DNA of 28,993 nucleotides from CAKSKB01 sp034186235 (GCA_034186235.1 JAXGBA010000151.1:1-28993), one strand, 5' to 3'; counted from the stretch's first letter, positions 14,486-23,095 are shown. Numbers and translations: made by a program. Notes: generated from the sequence alone by a model not told the origin.

Positions 14486-15376
14486 CTAAGCATGCGCCCT
14501 CGGGTGGGTGCGGCTGTAGACATCCTTGATTCTCTTTTTCGCCATGTTTGCGTAAACCTGGGTTGAAGATATGTCCGAATGACCCATCATTTCCTGAATG
14601 GAGTGCAAATCGGCGCCGTTTTCAAGCAGATGCATTGCGAATGAATGCCTGAGCGTGTGGGGGGTGATATCCTTTTCTATGCCTGCGGCAGCCGTATAGT
14701 ATTTGATAATTTTCCAGAATCCCTGACGGCTGAGTCGTTTACCGTTACAGTTAACAAAGAGCGCCGTTTCGGAAGGGTCGATAATCATGACCTTTCTTGC
14801 GTTCATGAGGTAATCGTCAAGTGCGTCGGCGGCAACGGTATGGATGGGCACAATTCTCTCTTTTGCGCCGGAGCGGCATTTTATGTAACCGAGTTCGATG
14901 CTGACATCGTCAACATTGAGCGAAATAAGTTCCGTGACCCTTATCCCGGTTGCGTAGAGAAGCTCCAGCATTGCCTTGTCGCGGTAGCCTTTGAGGTCGA
15001 CGCATTTTGGCTGAGCGAGAAGGAGAGTAATCTCGTTGCCGGTCATAATTTCTGGATTCTTTTTCGGAATTTTCCCGGATTTAATTTCGGCGGTCGGGTC
15101 GTAAGAGATAAGCTTCTCGTGAAGCAGGAATTTATAGTACGCCCTGACCGACGCAATGTTGCGGGCAAGGGTGGACGCCGCCTTGCCGAGGGCTTTAAGA
15201 TAATCAATGTAAGCGGAAACCGAAGCCCCGGTTGCAAGGAGGGTGCTGTCAAAAGATTCGTGCTCAAGGAAACCCACAAACTGACCAATATCCCTTTTAT
15301 AAGATTCGAGAGTATTATCCGAAACCTTTTTTTCATTCACAAGATACTCTTCAAATTCTGATATGTAAGCTGTCAT
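14486..15376 (-). CDS. xerD: Tyrosine recombinase XerD
   Basis: Site-specific recombinase that resolves chromosome dimers at dif together with XerC. 296 residues: an N-terminal core-binding SAM-like domain (about 1-100) and the catalytic domain with R146 (ATGIRVTEL), K172 (AKERIVPI), H240 and R243 (HTLRHSF), H266 (MGHSDI) and nucleophile Y275 (STQVYANM). Length and lack of phage genes favour a housekeeping Xer protein over an integrase. Neighbouring a SpoIIM-like gene, as xerD/ripX lies near spoIIM in Bacillus. ATG 15376 with a weak GGGGA site; TTG two codons upstream is an alternative. Confidence 0.9.
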   Translation of the reverse strand: MTAYISEFEEYLVNEKKVSDNTLESYKRDIGQFVGFLEHESFDSTLLATGASVSAYIDYLKALGKAASTLARNIASVRAYYKFLLHEKLISYDPTAEIKSGKIPKKNPEIMTGNEITLLLAQPKCVDLKGYRDKAMLELLYATGIRVTELISLNVDDVSIELGYIKCRSGAKERIVPIHTVAADALDDYLMNARKVMIIDPSETALFVNCNGKRLSRQGFWKIIKYYTAAAGIEKDITPHTLRHSFAMHLLENGADLHSIQEMMGHSDISSTQVYANMAKKRIKDVYSRTHPRAHA

Positions 15377-15458
15377 TTTCAAATCCCCTAATTTACATAA
15401 TATTTCTCATAAATATTATTTTACTCCAAAATCGGTGATTTGTACAGTATTTTTTACA

Positions 15459-15502
15459 AAAATGTTACACAAAAATTACTGCAGTTTTTCGTGCAACATT
15501 TT
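15459..15502 (-). terminator. Long hairpin after the spoIIM-like gene, probable terminator
   Basis: The minus strand folds AAAATGTTGCACGAAAA against TTTTTGTGTAACATTTT (about 17 bp with two G-U pairs), loop containing CTGCAG, and is followed by T-rich sequence. It is nearly symmetric, so it could act in both directions. The rest of 15383-15522 shows only AT-rich DNA leading into xerD. Confidence 0.6.
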
Positions 15503-15522
15503 TCGTGTCATACATATTGTGT

Positions 15523-16131
15523 TTACATGTACAGTCCGGAAACAACATTTAGAATCGGCGGAACAATGTAAATTTCGGCGAGTCGTGAAATCAGCATAAA
15601 AATAAACATGACTGCGCATGAAATGAGCATGAATTTAGCGTCGGACGAAAACTCGGGGGAGGTTCGCCTGCGGCAGATTTTGAGCATGGAAAGCGATGAC
15701 CTTATGGAGTTTACGGAGGTGAAAATGAGAATCGGAAGCCAAAGCAGAGCCGGAATAACAAGCGCCAGAAGTATAAAAACCATGGATTTAAGCCCGTAAA
15801 CGCTGTAAAAAGCGGAGGCGGAAAAGCCGAATGCAAAGCCCCGGTAAGCGTCGATAACCGGCAGCGCCGCAAAGCCGATAGGCGACAGCCCGAAGATTGC
15901 GGCGAGCGATGATATAAGCAGCGCCGACCCGAACGCACGAAGCAAAAGCGCAGACTTTGAAACATCCGAAAGTCCGCCGAAAAATGCGGTAAGGTAAGCG
16001 CCGTCGGAAAAGTTTTTGCCGCCGGCGGCACCGAGGAGGATTCCGAAAACCGATGCGCCGACCGACACGAAATATAAAATTTTATTTTCGCAGAAATGAG
16101 AAAACGCAAACCTTAAAAATCTTTTAAACAC
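15523..16131 (-). CDS. SpoIIM-like integral membrane protein
   Basis: 202 residues with about five transmembrane helices (roughly 15-37, 65-85, 92-108, 112-140, 163-185). The segment AYRGFAFGFSASAFYSVYG followed by LALVIPALLWLPILIF resembles the central G-FGF-S and P-helix part of SpoIIM, a component of the DMP peptidoglycan-degrading complex needed for engulfment. Proximity to xerD supports this. It starts at GTG 16131 with a GGGGA site; no later ATG is usable. The start lies at the very end of the proC terminator hairpin, so translation or transcription should be limited unless something changes. Similarity is modest; it may be a divergent DUF95-type protein. Confidence 0.6.
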   Translation of the reverse strand: MFKRFLRFAFSHFCENKILYFVSVGASVFGILLGAAGGKNFSDGAYLTAFFGGLSDVSKSALLLRAFGSALLISSLAAIFGLSPIGFAALPVIDAYRGFAFGFSASAFYSVYGLKSMVFILLALVIPALLWLPILIFTSVNSIRSSLSMLKICRRRTSPEFSSDAKFMLISCAVMFIFMLISRLAEIYIVPPILNVVSGLYM

Positions 16132-16132
16132 A

Positions 16133-16179
16133 AAAATCCCCGTCCCTTCAATATATTATATGAAGGGAACGGAGATTTT
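16133..16179 (-). terminator. Terminator of the aspC-purB-proC operon, overlapping spoIIM-like start region
   Basis: Minus strand: AAAATCTCCGTTCCCTTCA pairs with TGAAGGGACGGGGATTTT (about 18 bp, one bulged T), 10-nt AT loop, then T. The 3' arm contains GGGGA, the only ribosome binding site of the GTG-initiated spoIIM-like gene immediately downstream. Confidence 0.8.
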
Positions 16180-16187
16180 AAGACAAG

Positions 16188-16985
16188 CTATTTACCGAGT
16201 TTTTTGGATTTTTCGGCGCATTTTGTCATAGCGTCCATAAGAGCCGCACGGAAACCGTGCTGTTCCAGCGCTTCAACCGCATCAATCGTAGTGCCTGCGG
16301 GAGAGCAGACCATATCCTTAAGCTCAGCGGGATGTTTTTTTGTTTCGAGCACCATTTCGGCGGAGCCGGCAACGGTGTGTGCGGCAAGAACATAAGCCTT
16401 ATCCCTCGGAATACCAAGTTTAACTGCAGCGTCAGCCATTGCTTCAATCATCATAAACACATACGCCGGACCGCTGCCGTTGACAGCCACAGCCGCATCA
16501 AGGAGCTTTTCGTCAAGTTCCATAGCATAGCCGAAGCAGGAAAGAATTTCCTCCGCAATTTCAACATCGTTTTCCGAAACATCCGAATTATGGCAGAAAA
16601 CCGTCATACCGCTGTTAATCTGCGCCGGCATGTTAGGCATGGTTCTTATAACCCTTGCACCGCCGCCGAAAAATTCCGAAACGAATTTAATTGAAAGCCC
16701 GGGGGCAATCGTTATGTAAAGCTTATCCGAAAAATCGGACAGTTCCTTAAGCACAGCCGGGTATATGTTTGGCTTGACCGCTATGATTACGACATCGGCC
16801 ATTTTGGCCGCTTCTTTATTGTTTTTTGTGGTATTTACGCCGATTTCCGCAATTTTTTCAAGCTTTTCATTATCTAAATCGCTTACGGTTATGTGCCTCG
16901 GGTTTACGGCGGAAGCCATGCCCCGAACTATTGCGGTCGCCATGTTTCCGGCGCCGATAACGCATATTTTTAAATTTTCAATCAT
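16188..16985 (-). CDS. proC: Pyrroline-5-carboxylate reductase
   Basis: Final step of proline synthesis, NAD(P)H-dependent. 265 residues: Rossmann VIGAGNMATAIVRGM (9-23), AVKPNIYP, RTMPNMPAQI near 115-124, NGSGPAYVFMMIEAMADA, and the C-terminal signature CSPAGTTIDAVEALEQHGFR. Starts 4 nt after the purB stop; the ribosome binding site AAGGTG overlaps the end of purB, so the two are translationally linked. Last gene before the terminator at 16133-16179. Confidence 0.96.
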   Translation of the reverse strand: MIENLKICVIGAGNMATAIVRGMASAVNPRHITVSDLDNEKLEKIAEIGVNTTKNNKEAAKMADVVIIAVKPNIYPAVLKELSDFSDKLYITIAPGLSIKFVSEFFGGGARVIRTMPNMPAQINSGMTVFCHNSDVSENDVEIAEEILSCFGYAMELDEKLLDAAVAVNGSGPAYVFMMIEAMADAAVKLGIPRDKAYVLAAHTVAGSAEMVLETKKHPAELKDMVCSPAGTTIDAVEALEQHGFRAALMDAMTKCAEKSKKLGK

Positions 16986-16989
16986 GATA

Positions 16990-18420
16990 TCACACCTTCA
17001 GTTCAGCGTCAAAGCCGATTTCATCTTTATATTTTTCGAGAACCGGAGTGATAAAACCGTCAATAAACTCATCGACCTGTTCTGCGCTTCTGCCGATGAA
17101 GTTTTTGGCGTCCAAAACGGCATTTAGTTCTTCAAGCGACAGCCCGAACGCCTCATCATTCGCAATGCGCTCGATAAGGTCGTTCTTTTCGCCCTCGACC
17201 TTAACCTTTGCGGCGGCCGCCATCGAGTGCTGCCTTATTCTTTCGTGAAGCTCCTGGCGGTTTCCGCCTTTTTTAACTGCGTCCATCATGATATTCTCGG
17301 TTGCCATGAACGGCAGTTCGCTTTTAACCCTCGCTGCGATAACCTTATCGTAAACCACCATGCCCTCCGCAATATTCATGTATATATTGAGGATAGCGTC
17401 GGTTGCCAGAAAGCCCTCTGCTATAGAAATTCTCTTGTTGGCGGAATCGTCGAGAGTTCTTTCAAACCACTGCACCGACGCCGTCATACACGGATTAAGT
17501 GCGTCCGCCATAACATATCTTGCAAGTGAGCAAATGCGTTCGCTGCGCATGGGATTGCGCTTGTAAGCCATAGCGGAAGAGCCTATCTGATTTTTCTCAA
17601 ACGGTTCTTCGATTTCTTTGAGATTTTGAAGCAGCCTTAAATCGGTCGCAAACTTATGGGCGCTCTGAGCAATTCCGCTGAGTACGCCGAGTATACGGCT
17701 GTCAATTTTCCTCGAATAAGTCTGCCCGGAAACCGGATATACCTCCCGAAAGCCCATGCTTTCCGCAATCATCTGCTCCATTTTGCGGATTTTATCGCTG
17801 TCGCCCTCAAAAAGTTCGACGAAGCTTGCCTGAGTTCCCGTGGTGCCCTTCGAGCCTAAAAGCTTGAGGCTTGAAATAAGGTATTCCAGATCCTGATAGT
17901 CAAGATAGAGTTCGTGAAGCCAAAGCGATGCACGTTTTCCGACGGTTGTAAGCTGCGCCGGCTGAAAATGCGTAAACCCGAGCGTTGGCAAATCCTTATA
18001 TTTTTTCGCAAAATCGGCAAGCAGCGCCATAACGCTGACGAGCTTTTTGCGGATGAGGATAAGACCTTCCCGCATGACGATAATATCGGTGTTGTCGCCG
18101 ACATAGCAGGAAGTTGCGCCCAGGTGAATTATTCCTGCCGCCTTGGGGCACTGCACACCGTATGCGTAGACATGCGACATAACATCGTGGCGGACTTCCT
18201 TTTCCCTTGCCTCGGCAACGCTGTAGTTGATGTCGTCAGCGTGCGCCTCCAGCTCCTCAATTTGCTCTTTTGTCACAGGGAGCCCCAGCGCATTTTCGGC
18301 CTTAGCGAGTGCAATCCAGAGCCTGCGCCAGGTTTTGAACTTTTTGTCGGGGGAGAAAATGTACTTCATCTCATCGCTTGCGTATCTTGAATTAAGCGGG
18401 GTTTCATAGGTATTTCTCAA
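16990..18420 (-). CDS. purB: Adenylosuccinate lyase
   Basis: Acts twice in purine synthesis, releasing fumarate from SAICAR and from adenylosuccinate. 476 residues of the fumarase/aspartase superfamily: catalytic-histidine regions in HLGATSCYVGDN and TLGFTHFQPAQ, and the mobile-loop signature SSAMAYKRNPMRSE at about 285-300. It is the longer subgroup. Start choice: GAGGTG (18427-18432) lies 8 nt before TTG 18420, giving an N-terminus RNTYETPLNSRYAS that fits the family; a GTG at 18429 overlaps the site and is less likely. Behind the aspartate aminotransferase, which would supply the aspartate PurA needs. Confidence 0.95.
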   Translation of the reverse strand: MRNTYETPLNSRYASDEMKYIFSPDKKFKTWRRLWIALAKAENALGLPVTKEQIEELEAHADDINYSVAEAREKEVRHDVMSHVYAYGVQCPKAAGIIHLGATSCYVGDNTDIIVMREGLILIRKKLVSVMALLADFAKKYKDLPTLGFTHFQPAQLTTVGKRASLWLHELYLDYQDLEYLISSLKLLGSKGTTGTQASFVELFEGDSDKIRKMEQMIAESMGFREVYPVSGQTYSRKIDSRILGVLSGIAQSAHKFATDLRLLQNLKEIEEPFEKNQIGSSAMAYKRNPMRSERICSLARYVMADALNPCMTASVQWFERTLDDSANKRISIAEGFLATDAILNIYMNIAEGMVVYDKVIAARVKSELPFMATENIMMDAVKKGGNRQELHERIRQHSMAAAAKVKVEGEKNDLIERIANDEAFGLSLEELNAVLDAKNFIGRSAEQVDEFIDGFITPVLEKYKDEIGFDAELKV

Positions 18421-18437
18421 AGCGTTCACCTCAAAAA

Positions 18438-19631
18438 TTAAAATTCGTGTTTTATAAACTTTTCAATTCTGTCAAGTCCCTCCACAATGTTTTCCATGGA
18501 GGTTGCGTACGAAAGTCTTGTGTAGCCTTCCGCTGCGAAGCCGCTGCCCGGGACAAGCCCTACTTTTGCGACCTCAAGAAGCTTTTCGCAGAACTCGTCG
18601 GAATTTGTTATAACCCTGCCGTAAAATTCCTTGCCGAAAAGCTTCGATATATCCATCATAACATAGAAAGCGCCGTTGGGCATATCAGCCGAAACGCCGT
18701 CAATCGAGTTGATTTTTTCAACCATGTAGTTGCGGCGCTTGAGAAACTCAACGCACATCATTTTTGTAAAATCGTCATTGCCTTCGTAAGCCGCCAAAGC
18801 CGCCATCTGCGCAATCGAGTTGGGGTTTGACGAGGCGTGGCTCTGCATGTTTGCCATAGCCTTTGTGATCAGTTCGTCCGCTGCGGTGAAACCGATTCTC
18901 CAGCCGGTCATTGAATGGCTCTTTGAAAGACCGTTCACGATGATGGTTCTTTTCTTGATCTCATCGCCGAACGATGCGATGCTGATGTGTTTTTCGCCGT
19001 CATAGATAAGCTTTTCGTAAATTTCATCCGATATAACATAAAGCCCGTGGCAAACGGCAAAGTCCGCAAGCGCACGGATTTCGTCCTCGGTGTATATAAG
19101 ACCCGTAGGATTGTTGGGACTGTTGAGGATAAAGGCCTTTGTGTGCTCGGTGAGTGCGGCCTCCAGATCTGAAACGGTAACCTTGAAGCCGTTTGAGCCG
19201 GGCACAACAACGGGAGTGCCGTCCGCAAGCTTAATCATTTCGGGATAGCTGACCCAGTAAGGCGCCGGAACAAGAACCTCGTCACCGGGGTTGCAGATTG
19301 CTGAAAAAGCGTTTACCAGAGCCTGTTTTGCACCGTTGCTCACGACAATCTGGCTCGGCTTGTATGAAAGACCGTTGTCCCGTTCAAGCTTTTTGCAGAT
19401 AGCCTTTTTAAGCTCGGGGGTACCCGAAGCCGGAGTGTATTTTGTAAAACCGTCGCGAATCGCCTTGATTGCGGCGTCCTTAACATAGTCGGGGGTATCG
19501 AAATCCGGCTGACCCGCCCCGAAGCCGATAACATTTTCACCCGCCGCTTTTAAGGTTTTGACCTTTTCGTCAATCGAGAGCGTAGGCGAGGGATTTATTG
19601 TACTGATTTTTTTAGATATTGAAATTTCCAT
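18438..19631 (-). CDS. aspC: Aspartate aminotransferase, class I fold
   Basis: PLP transaminase interconverting aspartate/2-oxoglutarate and oxaloacetate/glutamate. 397 residues, standard length. Motifs: FGAGQPDFDTP (37-47), YTPASGTPELK (65-75), NSPNNPTG (170-177, N174), SDEIYE (201-206), SKSHSMTGWRIGF (236-248) with the PLP lysine K237 and R245, and the substrate arginine in YTRLSYATS near residue 373. Subgroup 1-gamma enzymes of this kind (AspB type) can also accept related substrates. First gene of the aspC-purB-proC transcript, ATG 19631 with GAGGA 8 nt upstream. Confidence 0.9.
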   Translation of the reverse strand: MEISISKKISTINPSPTLSIDEKVKTLKAAGENVIGFGAGQPDFDTPDYVKDAAIKAIRDGFTKYTPASGTPELKKAICKKLERDNGLSYKPSQIVVSNGAKQALVNAFSAICNPGDEVLVPAPYWVSYPEMIKLADGTPVVVPGSNGFKVTVSDLEAALTEHTKAFILNSPNNPTGLIYTEDEIRALADFAVCHGLYVISDEIYEKLIYDGEKHISIASFGDEIKKRTIIVNGLSKSHSMTGWRIGFTAADELITKAMANMQSHASSNPNSIAQMAALAAYEGNDDFTKMMCVEFLKRRNYMVEKINSIDGVSADMPNGAFYVMMDISKLFGKEFYGRVITNSDEFCEKLLEVAKVGLVPGSGFAAEGYTRLSYATSMENIVEGLDRIEKFIKHEF

Positions 19632-19661
19632 TTAAATCGTCCTCACAATAAATAATAATAA

Positions 19662-19673
19662 AAGTATATACTT
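19662..19673. promoter_or_regulatory. Perfect 12-bp palindrome at the aspC start site, possible operator
   Basis: AAGTATATACTT is a perfect palindrome just downstream of the -10 box, where transcription would start. Its position suits a repressor site; the binding protein is unknown and AT-rich palindromes can arise by chance. Confidence 0.35.
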
Positions 19674-19675
19674 AT

Positions 19676-19704
19676 ATTGTAATACAAAATCAGAATTTTT
19701 GCAA
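19676..19704 (-). promoter_or_regulatory. Promoter of aspC-purB-proC
   Basis: Minus strand TTGCAA (19699-19704), 17-nt spacer, TACAAT (19676-19681). Confidence 0.65.
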
Positions 19705-19722
19705 GTTTAATATTATAAAAAT

Positions 19723-20574
19723 TCATAAATTGTTTTTGACAAAAGTTATATAGTTTTCATAAAAAATAGCGGAAACCAGTTTTTCGTGGTAATTCAGCCT
19801 TAAGAGTTCATCGGCAAGAACATAGTATTTTCCACCGTTTTCAATGTTTTCGGGATAGGAATCGATTCCGTCGAAGTCAGCGCCCAAGCCGATAGTTTTT
19901 TCGCCGCCCAATGAAAGAAAGTGCTCGATATGTTTCACAATTGCGCCTGTGTCGGCCGAATTGGTTTCAGACAGAAACGGCGGGTAGAAATTAATCCCGA
20001 CCATACCTCCCGTATTTTTTATATGCAGAAACTGCTCATCGGTTAAATTGCGGCGGTGCGGGCACACGGCTTTTGAGTTCGAGTGGCTTGCAATAAAGGG
20101 CTTTTTGTAAACCTCCGCCGTATCCCAAAATGTTTTTTCCGAGGCGTGGGAAAGATCGGGGATAATGCCCAGAGCTTCAAATTCCGCCAGTACGCTTCTT
20201 CCGAAGTCCGAAAGCCCGAGGTCCTCGGGGTCTGCGTTCCCGGAGGCTATAAGGTTGCCGAAATTCCAAGTAAGCGTAACGAATCTTATGCCAAGGCTGC
20301 GGAGCGTGTGAACATCCTTAATCGATTTTATCGGGTCGCCGCCCTCAAGCGCCAGAATCCCTACGGTTTTGCCGAGGTCGGTTTCTCTGAACTTTGCCGC
20401 CATTTTGCGGACCTCCGCCATAGGATTTTTAAATTCAGGGTCTGAAAACGCAGCAAAAACCTGCACACCGTCATGCAGGTTTCTTTTGTTGATATTCAGT
20501 TTTTCGGAAGAAAAATCAAGATTTTCGTAAACCATTCTGTAAAGCGTGTCGCAGTGAGAATCAAAAACAAGCAT
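19723..20574 (-). CDS. Membrane-dipeptidase-type (M19) zinc peptidase
   Basis: 283-residue TIM-barrel dipeptidase of peptidase family M19 (renal dipeptidase/PepD type). Metal and active-site motifs: DSHCDTL (H7, D9), ALEGGDP with bridging E77, DLSHASEKTFWD (H143), ASHSNSKAVCPHRRN (H164, R174) and GADFDG. No signal peptide, so probably cytoplasmic. The family hydrolyses diverse dipeptides, some containing D-residues; specificity unknown. Two bp behind yraN, last gene of the rplS-lepB-rbgA-rnhB-yraN run. Confidence 0.88.
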   Translation of the reverse strand: MLVFDSHCDTLYRMVYENLDFSSEKLNINKRNLHDGVQVFAAFSDPEFKNPMAEVRKMAAKFRETDLGKTVGILALEGGDPIKSIKDVHTLRSLGIRFVTLTWNFGNLIASGNADPEDLGLSDFGRSVLAEFEALGIIPDLSHASEKTFWDTAEVYKKPFIASHSNSKAVCPHRRNLTDEQFLHIKNTGGMVGINFYPPFLSETNSADTGAIVKHIEHFLSLGGEKTIGLGADFDGIDSYPENIENGGKYYVLADELLRLNYHEKLVSAIFYENYITFVKNNL

Positions 20575-20576
20575 AC

Positions 20577-20954
20577 TTACACCCCAAACGCATTTTCGAT
20601 ATGATTGACCTTGACCGTTTTGAAACCGCCGAAAACGGATTTTTTATACATAACCTCGATAACATCAAATCTGAAATCGTTATCGGGGCGGTGCTGCATA
20701 ATGTAAACCATAGCGGTGTTTGCGATTTTTTGCTGTTTAGCCGCATTGACCGCCTCAGAAGGTGCGCCGAAATCCCCTGAATTTCTTGTTTTTACCTCAA
20801 CGAAAGCAACATAACCGCCCTTTTCGGCAATAATATCGATTTCGCCGCCACGGTTCCGGTAATTTCGCTCGAGGATTTTATATCCGCGGTGTTTAAGATA
20901 AGTGCACGCCGAAGCCTCACCGAAATCGCCAACGGATTTGTTCTCAGTTTTCAT
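20577..20954 (-). CDS. yraN: YraN/UPF0102 family nuclease-like protein
   Basis: 125 residues with the restriction-endonuclease-like core typical of UPF0102: GDFGEASACTYL (9-20), NRGGEIDIIA (34-43), YVAFVEVKTR (48-57), and FRFDVIEV. The acidic/lysine set (E38, D40, E53, K55) is intact. Precise cellular role uncertain; the gene commonly follows rnhB, as here, with a 4-nt ATGA overlap. Confidence 0.9.
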   Translation of the reverse strand: MKTENKSVGDFGEASACTYLKHRGYKILERNYRNRGGEIDIIAEKGGYVAFVEVKTRNSGDFGAPSEAVNAAKQQKIANTAMVYIMQHRPDNDFRFDVIEVMYKKSVFGGFKTVKVNHIENAFGV

Positions 20955-21571
20955 ATATTTTCACCCAGTATTTTTTTAAGAAAGCTCTTTCTGTGGATAG
21001 GACACGGTCCGTATTTTTTCAGCGCTTCGATATGCTGTGCCGTTCCGTAGCCCTTGTGTTTTTCAAAGCCGTATTCCGGATATTTTTTCGCAAGCTCCGC
21101 AATGCACCTGTCACGGCTGACCTTCGCCAGAATTGACGCCGCCGCAATGCAGAAAACCTTAGCGTCGCCCTTAACGACCGTTTCATGAGGAACCGTCATG
21201 TTTTTAATGCTGTTGCCATCAATCAGCACGAAATCCGGTTTAACCGCAAGCGAATCCACCGCCGCATTCATAGCCTTGTGAGTGGCGTTCAGTATGTTGA
21301 TTTCGTCGATTTCACGCTCGTCAACCGAAGCGATTGCGTAGTAATCGGCATTTTCGGTTATGTAGTCAAAAACCTTCTCGCGCTTTTTTTCGCTCAGCTT
21401 TTTTGAGTCCTTAATGTCGGGGATGTACTTATCCTCGCTCATGATAACCGCCGCAGCGAAAACCGGGCCGGCAAGAGGCCCCCTCCCCGCTTCGTCAACA
21501 CCGGCGACAAGGGCAAATCCCTGTTCGTGCAGAGTGCGCTCCGCCGCTGCCATATCGAGTAAAGCGTCCAT
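20951..21571 (-). CDS. rnhB: Ribonuclease HII
   Basis: Cleaves RNA in RNA-DNA hybrids and single ribonucleotides embedded in DNA. 206 residues from ATG 21571: GVDEAGRGPLAGP (24-36; D26, E27), DSKKLSEKKR (55-64), LIDGNS (D118), VVKGDAK (D136), and the C-terminal HKGYGTAQH. An open frame extends 48 codons further upstream but overlaps rbgA; ATG 21571 begins 1 nt after the rbgA stop (TGACATG) behind AAAGGG and gives the usual length. Overlaps yraN by 4 nt. Confidence 0.94.
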   Translation of the reverse strand: MDALLDMAAAERTLHEQGFALVAGVDEAGRGPLAGPVFAAAVIMSEDKYIPDIKDSKKLSEKKREKVFDYITENADYYAIASVDEREIDEINILNATHKAMNAAVDSLAVKPDFVLIDGNSIKNMTVPHETVVKGDAKVFCIAAASILAKVSRDRCIAELAKKYPEYGFEKHKGYGTAQHIEALKKYGPCPIHRKSFLKKILGENI

Positions 21572-21572
21572 G

Positions 21573-22424
21573 TCATTCAGCCCTTTCGAGAGTAATTCTT
21601 CCAAGCTTGCAGCCCCTGAACTCATCGAGAAGAATTTTAGCCGCACGCTCGGTATCGATAATGCCGCCGCTGCGCAAAAAGCCTCTGTTTTTACCGATAA
21701 GTTCCAGTATTTCATAAGTTGTTATCTCGCCCGAAAGATCGGGAAGATTATACCGCCCGCAAAGGTTTTTTTCGTATCCTCCGGCACGCAGTACGCCTAT
21801 AAGGCTACATGCAAGCTCTTCGGGGTCAACAATTTCATCCTTGATAGCCCCCGTAAACGCAAGGCGAAGGCCCACGCTTTCGTCCTCAAATTTGGGCCAT
21901 AAAATCCCGGGGGTGTCCAAAAGTTCGTAGCCGGACGCAAGGCGAATCCACTGTTTGCCCCTTGTAACGCCGGGTTTATCGCCGACTTTGGTGCTTGATC
22001 TCCCGGAAATCTTATTGATAAATGACGATTTGCCGACATTCGGCACGCCGACAATCATAAGCCTAATGCTCTTTTTTATGCCGCGCTCCTCGTCCGCTTT
22101 AATCTTTTCGGAAAGCACATCCCTGACCGCCCCCAAAACCGCCGCAGTGCCTTTGCCTCTCTGGCAGTCGGTAACGCAGGTTTTAACGCCGTTTTCGGAA
22201 AAATACCTGACCCACTCGTCCGTTTTTGCGCAGTCTGCCATATCGGCCTTATTGAGAACGGTAACTCTCGGCTTGCCCTTTGTCAGAACATCAATGTCGG
22301 GATTTCTTGACGCAAGCGGAATTCGTGCATCGAGCAGCTCAACAACTGCGTCGACCAGCTTTATGTCCTGCTCAATATTTCTCCTTGTTCTTGTCATATG
22401 CCCCGGAAACCATTGTATACTCAT
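21573..22424 (-). CDS. rbgA: Ribosome biogenesis GTPase RbgA (YlqF)
   Basis: Circularly permuted GTPase needed for late 50S assembly. 283 residues; the G motifs appear in the permuted order typical of the YlqF family: G4 NKAD (58-61), G1 GVPNVGKSS (126-134), G2 GVT (152-154), G3 DTPG (170-173). The N-terminus MSIQWFPGHMTR is the family hallmark and the C-terminal helical domain binds 23S rRNA. Lies between lepB and rnhB, the standard Firmicutes arrangement. Confidence 0.95.
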   Translation of the reverse strand: MSIQWFPGHMTRTRRNIEQDIKLVDAVVELLDARIPLASRNPDIDVLTKGKPRVTVLNKADMADCAKTDEWVRYFSENGVKTCVTDCQRGKGTAAVLGAVRDVLSEKIKADEERGIKKSIRLMIVGVPNVGKSSFINKISGRSSTKVGDKPGVTRGKQWIRLASGYELLDTPGILWPKFEDESVGLRLAFTGAIKDEIVDPEELACSLIGVLRAGGYEKNLCGRYNLPDLSGEITTYEILELIGKNRGFLRSGGIIDTERAAKILLDEFRGCKLGRITLERAE

Positions 22425-22432
22425 ACGATCAC

Positions 22433-23038
22433 CTATTTCAGAAGTCCGAAAGTTTTGAACGGGTAAACCCTGAACACCGCCTCGCCGACAACATCCTTTT
22501 CGTTTACCGGACCTATGTCACGGCTGTCACGGCTGTTCGCACGGTTGTCGCCCATAACGAAAATGTAACCATCGGGCACCTTGTAGGGGTTATCCTTTGT
22601 AGGGGTAATCCATTGGGAGATATTCTCCGGCTCGTCTGAGCGGACGGGCTTGCCGGCAGCGTCCGCCGCAAAGCTGATGCCGTGGTTTGAAACAGAGCCG
22701 GTGTAGTCCTCTTCAAGAGCCTTGCCGTCAACAAAAACCGTGCCGTCCGCATCGACAAAAACGGTCTGCCCAGAAAGCGCAATCACCCTTTTGATGTACG
22801 GCCTTGAGGGGTCACCGTAGGGGTCAAACACAATAATATCGCCGTTATCGGGCTTGTAGTTAAGCTTGACAACGCAGAGCCTGTCGCCGTCGGCAAGGGT
22901 GTAATCCATGGAATGACCGTCGACCATAACCATGGTGAACAGGAACTTTCTGATTACGAATGCCGCAAGCACGGCGATAACGATGACCATAATCCAGTCA
23001 ACAATTTCTTTTAAAACCTTGTTCTGAATTGCAAACAT
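22433..23038 (-). CDS. lepB: Signal peptidase I
   Basis: Removes signal peptides of exported proteins at the outer face of the membrane. 201 residues from ATG 23038 (GGAGG 8 nt upstream; the open frame extends 16 codons further without a site). One N-terminal transmembrane helix (about 12-30), then box B with catalytic Ser S43 (VDGHSMDYTL), box D with Lys K83 (RPYIKRVIAL), and box E GDNRANSRDSRDIG near 170. Second gene after rplS. Confidence 0.95.
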   Translation of the reverse strand: MFAIQNKVLKEIVDWIMVIVIAVLAAFVIRKFLFTMVMVDGHSMDYTLADGDRLCVVKLNYKPDNGDIIVFDPYGDPSRPYIKRVIALSGQTVFVDADGTVFVDGKALEEDYTGSVSNHGISFAADAAGKPVRSDEPENISQWITPTKDNPYKVPDGYIFVMGDNRANSRDSRDIGPVNEKDVVGEAVFRVYPFKTFGLLK

Positions 23039-23051
23039 AAGACAAACCTCC

Positions 23052-23084
23052 AAAAAAGCAAACGAGGCCGCCGTAAGCCGCCTC
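23052..23084 (-). terminator. Hairpin between rplS and lepB
   Basis: GAGGCGGC (minus, 23077-23084) pairs with GCGGCCTC (23064-23071) with one mismatch, followed after 6 nt by six T residues (complement of 23052-23057). Probably a partial terminator that keeps rplS mRNA more abundant than the downstream genes, which have no other clear promoter. Confidence 0.55.
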
Positions 23085-23095
23085 ATTTATCTCAG

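Noticed and set aside
14645..15361. 238-codon plus-strand open frame
   Set aside because: Complete overlap with xerD, which carries the full RKHRHY catalytic set on the other strand.
14486..15376. Tyrosine recombinase as sign of a mobile element
   Set aside because: Length, motif pattern and the spoIIM-like neighbour fit chromosomal XerD; no phage genes, attachment repeats or tRNA gene nearby.
21572..21715. 48-codon upstream extension of rnhB
   Set aside because: It lies inside rbgA; the ATG at 21571 right after the rbgA stop gives the family length and start.
21573..22424. Permuted G-motif order in RbgA as an anomaly
   Set aside because: G4-G1-G2-G3 order is normal for the whole YlqF/RbgA family.
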